A stretch of 64,000 nucleotides of DNA from UBA7672 sp047601145 (GTDB taxonomy: Bacteria > Pseudomonadota > Alphaproteobacteria > Caulobacterales > Hyphomonadaceae). Shown here piece after piece: positions 1-6,786 of this stretch (positions are counted from its first letter, which is position 1; every line of letters begins with the position of its first letter). The notes under the pieces were generated by a model. The model did not search any database. It was given only the letters and a program-made list of their open reading frames with translations, and had not been told where the DNA came from. The position numbers and the translations under genes were made by a program. The stretch covers positions 1,984,001 to 2,048,000 of the forward strand of contig JASGJW010000001.1 in NCBI GenBank assembly GCA_047601145.1, in the 5' to 3' direction.

Positions 1-578
1 ACCCGATCGCGGGTACCGAGAAGTCAGGGCCGGATGCCGGCTTTCCGAGCCTGTTCGAAGGGCGCTGGTGCATCCTGACGCCGGAGGCTGGTGGCGCGCC
101 TGACTATGTCGCCGCCACGGAGAAGCTTGCCGCATTCTGGACGGCGCTTGGCTCGAAGGTCGAACGCATGGATGCGCAGCGGCACGATCTCGTGCTCGCC
201 GTGACGAGCCACATTCCGCACCTCATCGCCTACAACATGGTGGCGACGGCGTATGACATGGAAGCGGTCACCGAAGGCGAAGTGGTGAAGTTCTCCGCCG
301 CCGGTTTCCGTGATTTCACGCGCATCGCCGCGTCGGACCCGACAATGTGGCGCGACGTGTTTCTCAACAACAAGGAAGCGGTGCTGGAGGTGCTGGGCCG
401 CTTCGAGGAAGATCTCACAGCGCTGCGCAAGGCCATCCGCAACGCTGACGGCCAGAAGCTGTTCGACACCTTCACCCACTCCCGCCACATCCGCCGCGAG
501 ATCATCGACGCGGGCCAGGACACGGCCGTAGCCAACTTCGGCCGCGATACGACGGGCGGTAAGGTCAGTAAGGACTAG
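1..578 (+). CDS. tyrA: Prephenate dehydrogenase (TyrA), C-terminal part
   Basis: This is the 3' part of a gene that begins left of the window; the frame is open from base 3. The visible ~191 residues start with PIAGTEKSGPDAGF, the conserved substrate-side motif of the TyrA family, followed by the all-helical dimerisation domain (SHIPHLIAYNM, SAAGFRDFTRIAASDP). The family oxidatively decarboxylates prephenate (or arogenate) with NAD(P)+ in tyrosine biosynthesis, in the cytoplasm. The NAD-binding Rossmann domain is outside the window. The stop overlaps the convergent flippase gene by 4 bases. Whether prephenate or arogenate is preferred cannot be told from this part. Confidence 0.88.
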   Translation, partial: PIAGTEKSGPDAGFPSLFEGRWCILTPEAGGAPDYVAATEKLAAFWTALGSKVERMDAQRHDLVLAVTSHIPHLIAYNMVATAYDMEAVTEGEVVKFSAAGFRDFTRIAASDPTMWRDVFLNNKEAVLEVLGRFEEDLTALRKAIRNADGQKLFDTFTHSRHIRREIIDAGQDTAVANFGRDTTGGKVSKD

Positions 579-2044
579 CGCGCTGCGACGACCCTGAAGG
601 CGTCGAAGACGGAGCGGCGGAAGAACAGCGCAAGCACGCCGAGATATACGACCACGCCGACGCCCACCTTGATCATCAGGACCTGAAGCGGCGCGAAGGA
701 TCGCAGTTCGGGCTGGATCGCGAGGATCGTGACCGCCATGATGGCGACCGCGATATAGGGCGGCATAAGCCTCGCGACGAGCTGCCGCTTGCTGATGTCC
801 AGGCTCCGCAGGATCACGGGGAGCGCAAACACGATCATCGTTATCGATGCAAGCGCTGCGCTTGAGAGCATGACCAGCGGCCCGAACGAAGCCGTGGCGA
901 CCATCGCGACAAGAGTGACTGCAAAGTCCAGAGTTGAATACCAGACCAGATGATCGAACTTCTGCAGTGCGGTGAATACGGCGTTGCGGGGGTTGGTAAG
1001 CGGCACGAAGACGCCCAGCGCGCACAGAACCGACAGCGGCCCGGCGACAGGAGCGTATTCCGGCGTGAGGATCAGCGCCACGAGTTCTTTCGACGCGAGA
1101 GCCAGGCCGATGAAGGCCGGCAGGGCGATGAGCGCGGTCAGGTTGGAAAGTTGCAGGAAGATCGAGCGGCGGGCCTCGACGGAGTCCTTGTCGCGCGACA
1201 GCAAGACCACCCACAGCTGAGCAAACGGATTGACCAGCAGGTTCAGGGCGATGTCGAAGAGCCGAGAGGCGACGCGCAGATAGCCCACCATCGTAGCGTT
1301 GAAGAACAGGCCCACGAGGAGGTCGACCATGCGCGGCGTCGCCTTGGCGACGCCCTGGCCCACGAAGATGCGCGACACGGCGGTGAGCCACGATCCGCTG
1401 GCGGAGAAGCTGAACGAAAAAGCCGGGAATGCGCTGGTGCGTATGGTGGCGAGCGTAATGGTCGTCAGCGTGGCGACGAGACGCTGAACCACGAGCGACC
1501 ACTCGACATACGGCGTATAGGCGACACCAAGAGCGGTGACCGCACCGGCGAATGACGCGATCATGTTGAGGAGGGCAAGCCCCTTGAAATCCATCCGCTG
1601 CCGCATGACCGCAAGCGGGGCGATGGCAAAGGGAAGCATCAGCGTGGTCAGCGACAGCGCCTCAAGGATCGAGCCGACCTGCGGGACCTTGATGGCGGCG
1701 GCGTAGTATTCGGCGACGACTGCGAAAGCCACTGACACGATCACGCAGATTACGAGCGCCGTCCATGTGACCGTGGACAGCGTATTGCGCGAATAGTCCT
1801 GACGCTGAACGATGGCGTCGACCGCGGAGGATGAGCCCAGCGAATAGAAGAGGTCGGTCATCACAGCGGCAAGCGCGAAGATTCCGAAAGTGGTTGGGTT
1901 AAGACGTGCTGTGAGCAGCAGGAAGATCGCGGCCAGCGCGATCTGCGCAAACGCCATCGTCACAAGGTTCCAGACCATCGCCGAGCGTATGGCAGAGCCG
2001 ACGTGCGGGACATTGTCCGCGGGCTTGTCTGTTGGTTGCGACAT
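575..2044 (-). CDS. Polysaccharide biosynthesis / lipid-linked oligosaccharide flippase (MOP superfamily)
   Basis: A 489-residue, strongly hydrophobic protein with about twelve to fourteen predicted membrane segments, typical in length and layout for the Wzx/polysaccharide_synt branch of the MOP exporters. Such proteins flip undecaprenyl-linked sugar units across the inner membrane. The N-terminal helix with the pattern ARLNPTTFGIFALA is characteristic of the family. No glycosyltransferases or polymerase adjoin it here, so the cargo (O-antigen, capsule, exopolysaccharide or other) cannot be assigned. It converges with tyrA (4-base overlap) and is separated by 201 bases from plsC upstream, so it probably has its own promoter. 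Confidence 0.78.
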   Translation of the reverse strand: MSQPTDKPADNVPHVGSAIRSAMVWNLVTMAFAQIALAAIFLLLTARLNPTTFGIFALAAVMTDLFYSLGSSSAVDAIVQRQDYSRNTLSTVTWTALVICVIVSVAFAVVAEYYAAAIKVPQVGSILEALSLTTLMLPFAIAPLAVMRQRMDFKGLALLNMIASFAGAVTALGVAYTPYVEWSLVVQRLVATLTTITLATIRTSAFPAFSFSFSASGSWLTAVSRIFVGQGVAKATPRMVDLLVGLFFNATMVGYLRVASRLFDIALNLLVNPFAQLWVVLLSRDKDSVEARRSIFLQLSNLTALIALPAFIGLALASKELVALILTPEYAPVAGPLSVLCALGVFVPLTNPRNAVFTALQKFDHLVWYSTLDFAVTLVAMVATASFGPLVMLSSAALASITMIVFALPVILRSLDISKRQLVARLMPPYIAVAIMAVTILAIQPELRSFAPLQVLMIKVGVGVVVYLGVLALFFRRSVFDAFRVVAAR

Positions 2045-2245
2045 TTATTGGTGTAGACCCAAGACGATACAGCTTAACGAACGCCAAGTAGCAGGCACGT
2101 TCAGCTCGTGTCCCCTGGAGCTCCCCGGAAGCTTCTTACCCGCGATTGTCGCATCCGCAAAAGAGATAGATCACAGCAAGCCCCGGGCCACAAAATCGCA
2201 CCCTGGAAGGCGAGTTCGCGTCATTTGGTAAAAAAGAGGGCGCTG

Positions 2246-2968
2246 TTAACGCTGCGTCGCGCGTCCCTCGACCACCAGGCGCGCTGTTGCCGGGTCAAGG
2301 GCGTCTTTCAACCGCTGTGTGAATTCGGCGCGCTTGAGACCAGGTTCGATGGGTTTCAGAACCTCGAAGATAATCCGGCCTGGCTTTCTAAGAAAACCTG
2401 AGCCCTGCCAGCAGAGCCCGGTATTCAGCGCAACCGGCACGCAGGGAATTCCAAGCTCATTGTACATGAAGATGACGCCTGGCTTCACGTCGGTGGGCGT
2501 GTCGGGCAGCTGGCGTGTGCCTTCCGGGAAGATGACGATCTGCTGACCGGACGCCGCGCCCTTGCGAGCGGCGGCCATCATCAGCTTCATCGTCTTGGCG
2601 CCGCCGGCGCGGTCGATGGGGATCCCCACGCGCGATGCGTAGACGCCGAACACGGGCGCCTTGAGCAGTTCCTTCTTGAGGATGTAGGCCGGGTTCCGGA
2701 TGAACATGAAAGGCGCGATCGTGTCGTAGGTCGACTGGTGCTTCATCGCGATGAGGCCAACGCCCTCTGGAAGATTCTCAAGCCCGCGGAACTCGGTGGT
2801 GATACCGCAGAGCAGGCGAAGGCCCAGGCGCTGCACGCCGGCGAAAAAGCGGATCGAACTCATCGCCGCGCCGCGCGAGACCATCGACGCGGGCATGCAG
2901 ATCAGGCCGATGACGACGAGCGTCACATAGAACCAGATCGCGTAGAGCAGCGAACGAACGATTGTCAT
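2246..2968 (-). CDS. plsC: 1-acyl-sn-glycerol-3-phosphate acyltransferase (PlsC family)
   Basis: A 240-residue membrane-associated acyltransferase. It has an N-terminal hydrophobic anchor (about residues 5-30), then the HX4D catalytic motif in KHQSTYDT, and the FPEGTRQ motif that binds the glycerol phosphate. The family transfers an acyl chain to lysophosphatidic acid to give phosphatidic acid, the precursor of membrane phospholipids. The start (MTIVRS) was chosen because its ATG overlaps the stop of the upstream YdcF-like gene as ATGA, which implies translational coupling. A longer in-frame reading to 3031 would only add residues encoded inside the neighbour. Confidence 0.85.
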   Translation of the reverse strand: MTIVRSLLYAIWFYVTLVVIGLICMPASMVSRGAAMSSIRFFAGVQRLGLRLLCGITTEFRGLENLPEGVGLIAMKHQSTYDTIAPFMFIRNPAYILKKELLKAPVFGVYASRVGIPIDRAGGAKTMKLMMAAARKGAASGQQIVIFPEGTRQLPDTPTDVKPGVIFMYNELGIPCVPVALNTGLCWQGSGFLRKPGRIIFEVLKPIEPGLKRAEFTQRLKDALDPATARLVVEGRATQR

Positions 2969-3570
2969 CAGGCGCCGCCTTCGGTCGCGAAGGCTGCCCC
3001 GCGCAAGGCGGCCAGGCGATACTTCATCCATTCCTCGAGCAGGATCTTCGCGGTCGATGGATCGCGATACCAGTCGGCGGGGCGGACGCGCGTGGTCATG
3101 ACGGCGTGTGGGATGAAGTGGCCCTCCGGCATGGCGCGCTGCAGTTCGTAGAGCGCGCGCTCCATATGGTATTCGGACGTAACGACGATGATGCGCCTCA
3201 CCTTCTTGCGGCGCGCCCAGTCGGCGACTTCGGCGCCATTGCCTTCAGTGGTCGCAGCCGCCTTTCCGAGCGTGACGCAGCAGGTGATCTTCTTGACGTT
3301 CACCTTGGCGACATGGGCGATGTCGGCCGGCGTTGCATCGACGTTCACGCCCGAGATGAGCAGGGGCAAGTCGAGTGAATCCGCCAGCTGGATGGCCGAG
3401 ATAATGCGGGCGTCGGCCGCGCCCGTGAGGGCGGCGACGGCGTCGGCCTCGACCGGCGGATCGGGCTGCACGGCGCGGTCAGCCCGGGCGACGAAGCGCG
3501 CGAAATCCCAGCCGGCCAGCAGCAGCGCGGCAGCGACGAACGTCATCAGGATCATCACGGCAAGACGCAC
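2968..3570 (-). CDS. YdcF/ElyC-like DUF218 family protein
   Basis: About 200 residues: one N-terminal membrane segment (VRLAVMILMTFVAAALLL), then a DUF218 fold with a short LTGAADARI opening and a central RRIIVVTSEYHMERA segment typical of YdcF/SanA/ElyC proteins. The family is linked to envelope integrity and undecaprenyl carrier metabolism, but no specific reaction is established for this branch. The start is uncertain. The open frame reaches a TTG at 3687 inside ftsX with no Shine-Dalgarno sequence, so I prefer the GTG at 3570 just before the membrane helix, preceded by GGAG at a rather long spacing. It lies between ftsX and plsC in one minus-strand run. Confidence 0.68.
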   Translation of the reverse strand: MRLAVMILMTFVAAALLLAGWDFARFVARADRAVQPDPPVEADAVAALTGAADARIISAIQLADSLDLPLLISGVNVDATPADIAHVAKVNVKKITCCVTLGKAAATTEGNGAEVADWARRKKVRRIIVVTSEYHMERALYELQRAMPEGHFIPHAVMTTRVRPADWYRDPSTAKILLEEWMKYRLAALRGAAFATEGGA

Positions 3571-3628
3571 GGGGGCAGGCAGACTCCACGAACCGGAAGC
3601 GGCTTTATTGAGTCCCGGGGACGATCCG

Positions 3629-4507
3629 TCAAACCATCTCGGCGAGGGAGCGCATGACGGTGACTTTCGCCGCGACCATGGCTGCAAAACCCGCGATCAG
3701 CGGGGACAGGCCGAGAATCAGTCCATCGGCCAGCGAGAGCGACAATTGGGGGAGGAGCCAGATCTGCTGGCCGCCCTGCTTGGCGAGGAAGAGGATGAAG
3801 GAGGCCGCGCCGAAGGCGAACAGGGCGCCGAGCGTGCCGGCCTGCACGCCCAGCATCAGGAAGCGGGTCTCGAACAGGCTCGAGATGTAACTGTCCTTGG
3901 CGCCTGTGAGGTGCAGCAGCTCGACGATGTCGCGGCGCGCCAGCAGCGTTGCGTGCGTCGCGAAGGCGATGACAGCGAGTGCGGTCGCGCCGAGCAGGCC
4001 CACGGCAATGAGCGCGACGAGGCCGGCGGAATCGGTTGCGCGCTTCACATCGCTCGACCAGACGACGTGGTCGTCGACCGTGGCGTTGATGTTCGCCGCC
4101 TTGAGTGTCGCCGCCAGCTTGTCGCTGACGCCGCCGGGGCCAGCAGCCCCTGGCGCGGCTTCGATTGCGACGAGATGCGGCAGGGGAAGGTTTGCGGGGA
4201 GCCCGGTCGGACCGAGCCAGGGGCGGAGCAGTTCTTCCGATTCGGCGCGTTCGAGCGCGCGGGCCGAGACGATGCCAGGCATTTTTCTGGCGAGTTCGAC
4301 GGCGTGCAGTGTTGCGGCGTCATCGCCACGCACGCGCAGGGTGATCTGGCCAGTGACGCGGTCTGTCCATGAGTCGGCGGCCGAGTAGGCGGCGCGGGCG
4401 ACAAGGCCGGACAGCGCCGCGAGGAAACACAGCGCACAGACGACGAAGAACAGCGCCGCTTCGCGCGCGTCTTCCTTCGGCAGGAGCGGGGCGGCGGATG
4501 GCTTCAT
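3629..4507 (-). CDS. ftsX: Cell division ABC transporter permease FtsX
   Basis: A 292-residue FtsX. The N-terminal cytoplasmic tail is followed by a membrane helix (about 16-38), a large periplasmic domain (about 40-160), and three further helices near 165-190, 215-240 and 258-285, the usual FtsX topology. FtsX forms the membrane part of FtsEX, which couples ATP hydrolysis at the division site to activation of periplasmic peptidoglycan hydrolases. The start ATG overlaps the ftsE stop (ATGA), so the two are co-translated. The sequence is divergent from enterobacterial FtsX, as is usual in Alphaproteobacteria; assignment leans on topology and on the adjacent ftsE. Confidence 0.85.
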   Translation of the reverse strand: MKPSAAPLLPKEDAREAALFFVVCALCFLAALSGLVARAAYSAADSWTDRVTGQITLRVRGDDAATLHAVELARKMPGIVSARALERAESEELLRPWLGPTGLPANLPLPHLVAIEAAPGAAGPGGVSDKLAATLKAANINATVDDHVVWSSDVKRATDSAGLVALIAVGLLGATALAVIAFATHATLLARRDIVELLHLTGAKDSYISSLFETRFLMLGVQAGTLGALFAFGAASFILFLAKQGGQQIWLLPQLSLSLADGLILGLSPLIAGFAAMVAAKVTVMRSLAEMV

Positions 4508-5232
4508 GCCGGCGCCCCCGTCGGAGGTTCGGCTGGCGCCTGCATGCGGACGACCATCCCGTCGGCGAGGCGCAGCACGTCGGTCCTAGCCTTGCGGATG
4601 AGGGCAAGGTCGTGCGTTGCGATCAGCACGGTGGTGTTGAGGCGCTTGTTGAGCTCCCGGAAGAGCCGGAACAGGCGATCGCCCATTTCCTCGTCGACAT
4701 TGCCGGTCGGTTCGTCGGCGATGATCAGGTCCGGCTTCACGACGACGGCGCGGGCGATGGCCACGCGCTGCTTTTCGCCGCCGGAGAGGGTCGGCGGGCG
4801 GGCGTCCAGCCGGTCGCCAAGGCCCACCCAGCGCAGGAGCTCGATCACATCGTCACGGTAGGCCCGCTCATGATTGCCCATGACACGGAGCGGCAAGGCG
4901 ACGTTTTCATAGGCGGTCAGGTGGTCCAGCAGGCGGAATTCCTGGAACACCACCCCGATCCGCCGGCGAAGGGGGGTAAGGTCTTTACGCCGCAGGTGGG
5001 TGGTATCGACCCCGAACATGGAAACCCGGCCTGCAGTAGGTCTTAACGCCAGATAGGCCAGTTTCAGCAGGGTGGATTTCCCTGCGCCCGAAGGACCGGT
5101 AAGGAATGTCATCGAACCGGGCTTCAATTGAAGAGAAACATCAGCAAGAACATCGGTTTCGGGCCCGTAGGACAGGCCGACCCGGTCGAAGCGGATGACC
5201 GGTTCATCTGTTGTTGTGTCGCGTTCCGGCAT
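4504..5232 (-). CDS. ftsE: Cell division ATP-binding protein FtsE
   Basis: A 242-residue ABC ATPase with Walker A GPSGAGKST (about 46-54), Q-loop VVFQEFRLLDH, ABC signature LSGGEKQR, Walker B LIIADEPTGN and the switch histidine in ATHD. The VFQEFRLLDHLTAYENVALP stretch is typical of FtsE. It powers FtsX in septal peptidoglycan remodelling. The ATG at 5232 is chosen over a TTG at 5253 because the first matches the start of the conserved domain and has GGGGAG just upstream, though at short spacing. The gene is divergent from the zinc-ribbon gene at 5313, with 80 bases between them for both promoters. Confidence 0.92.
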   Translation of the reverse strand: MPERDTTTDEPVIRFDRVGLSYGPETDVLADVSLQLKPGSMTFLTGPSGAGKSTLLKLAYLALRPTAGRVSMFGVDTTHLRRKDLTPLRRRIGVVFQEFRLLDHLTAYENVALPLRVMGNHERAYRDDVIELLRWVGLGDRLDARPPTLSGGEKQRVAIARAVVVKPDLIIADEPTGNVDEEMGDRLFRLFRELNKRLNTTVLIATHDLALIRKARTDVLRLADGMVVRMQAPAEPPTGAPA

Positions 5233-5312
5233 GTCTCCCCGGGGGCATCCCAAAAATCAGATTCCAGCCCTAATTGGACTATATTAACCGGTCTTATGAT
5301 TCCGATAGTGCG

Positions 5313-6248
5313 ATGATCCTCGTCTGTCCGTCATGCGATACGCGATATTTCGCCGACGACACCTCCATCGGTAAGGAGGGTCGGCGGGTTAGGTGCGCCA
5401 CGTGCGGACATGCCTGGCACGCCAAATTGCCCGAGGAAGAGGGCGAACCAACGCCGGCCGAGGACACGGGCCTCACCCGCGAGCAGGTCGAGCGGCTTCG
5501 CCAGACAGCGCAGGCCAACTCCAAGGCCCGCGCCGGCCCGCATGCAGAATTCCGGGCGCGTGAGCACGCCAAGCGCAAACGCAACCGTGGCCGCGCCGTA
5601 GGCATCGCCTGGGGCATCGGCGCGGGTGTCTTCGCAGTCCTCCTGGGCGGGGCGATCCTGTTCCGCAACCAGGTGGCTGAAGCCTTCCCGAAAGCGGCAT
5701 CGATCTACCGGCTCGTCGGGCTCGAGGTGAACCGGTTCGGTCTCGCGCTGGAGAACGTCAACGCCAAGCGCTCCTTCGACGGCACGACGCCGGTCCTCAC
5801 GGTTACCGGTTCGGTGGTCAACACGGGTGACGAGCGCGTGGCGACGCCGCAGCTGCGCGTCACGCTGAAGGACGAGTCCGGCAAGGAAGTCAAAACCTGG
5901 ACCGACAGCTTCAAAGTCCCGGCGCTCGGACCCAAGGAGCGCGCCGAATTCGCCTCGCGCTTCGAAGCGCCGCCGGTCGAGACCTATCGCCTGACGGTGA
6001 GCTTTGCGCGCAAGGATGGCGAACAGGGCAGCGAGACCAATGTCGAGGCGACCAAGGATGCTCCGGTCAAGCCGGCGCCTGCCAATGCGGCGCCTGGCGC
6101 CGCGCCGGCGAGCGTTGCTGGTGAAGAGCCCGGCTGGTCTGGCGGCGATGGGGTTGATGACCATGCCGACGCGGGCAATGGTCACGCGGGCCCGGCCGTG
6201 CCTGAGCCGGTCGCCGTGAAGACGCCTGCGGAGAACAAAAATCACTGA
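5313..6248 (+). CDS. MJ0042-type zinc-ribbon membrane protein with DUF3426-like C-terminus
   Basis: A 311-residue protein. The N-terminus has CPSC (residues 5-8) and CATC (28-31), the four zinc ligands of the MJ0042/zinc_ribbon_5 domain, with the typical TRYFADD and VRCATCGHAWH context. A single membrane helix follows (about 97-120), then a DUF3426-like domain predicted on the far side of the membrane, and an Ala/Pro-rich tail. The role is unknown. In many Alphaproteobacteria this gene sits beside ftsE, as here, but that does not prove a division function. An ATG at 5313 puts the zinc ribbon at the N-terminus; the frame is open 39 bases further upstream without need. Confidence 0.78.
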   Translation: MILVCPSCDTRYFADDTSIGKEGRRVRCATCGHAWHAKLPEEEGEPTPAEDTGLTREQVERLRQTAQANSKARAGPHAEFRAREHAKRKRNRGRAVGIAWGIGAGVFAVLLGGAILFRNQVAEAFPKAASIYRLVGLEVNRFGLALENVNAKRSFDGTTPVLTVTGSVVNTGDERVATPQLRVTLKDESGKEVKTWTDSFKVPALGPKERAEFASRFEAPPVETYRLTVSFARKDGEQGSETNVEATKDAPVKPAPANAAPGAAPASVAGEEPGWSGGDGVDDHADAGNGHAGPAVPEPVAVKTPAENKNH

Positions 6249-6273
6249 CGGTTTCGTCCCTGCAAACGTCGAC

Positions 6274-6783
6274 GTGCTGTTGAGCGCGGACGAGGTGCAT
6301 GCGCGCATCGAGGCGCTGGCCGACAGGCTGGCGCCGACGCTTTCGACGGGATCGTGGACGGCGGTGGTAATCCTTCTGGGCGCAACGCCGTTTGCAGCGG
6401 ACCTGATGCGGGCCTTTTCGCAGCGTGGGATCGACCTCGGGTTCGACGGGCTCTGGCTCGAAAGTTATGCCGATGCGCGTGAAAGCTCCGGCCGCATGCT
6501 GGTGCGCGCCGACGTGGCGCGGCCGGTCGAAGGTGTCGGCGTCGTGCTGATCGACGATGTATTCGACAGCGGCCGCACGATCTCGTTTGCCCGCGATCAC
6601 ATGCTGCACAAGGGCGCGCGCGAAGTGCTGACCTGCGTCTTCGCCCGCAAGCCCGAAGCGGTAGCAGACGGACTGGATGCGTGGGCGTGGGATGCGCCGC
6701 ACCGCTACCTGGTCGGCTATGGGATGGACGACGCCGGCAAGATGCGCGGGTTGCCGTTCGTTGGCGCGATCAAGGGCGCCTGA
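6274..6783 (+). CDS. hpt: Hypoxanthine phosphoribosyltransferase family protein
   Basis: A 169-residue type I phosphoribosyltransferase. The PRPP-binding loop is VVLIDDVFDSGRT, matching the acidic-pair/GxT motif of hypoxanthine-guanine enzymes, and the C-terminal YLVGYGMDDAGKMRGLP matches the purine-binding end of Hpt (usually YVVGYGLD...YRxLP). The reaction would be salvage of hypoxanthine or guanine to the nucleotide using PRPP. The start is the GTG at 6274 (VLLSADEV...), 25 bases after the zinc-ribbon stop. Length is normal for the family. Base preference cannot be decided from sequence alone. Confidence 0.8.
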   Translation: MLLSADEVHARIEALADRLAPTLSTGSWTAVVILLGATPFAADLMRAFSQRGIDLGFDGLWLESYADARESSGRMLVRADVARPVEGVGVVLIDDVFDSGRTISFARDHMLHKGAREVLTCVFARKPEAVADGLDAWAWDAPHRYLVGYGMDDAGKMRGLPFVGAIKGA

Positions 6784-6786
6784 CGC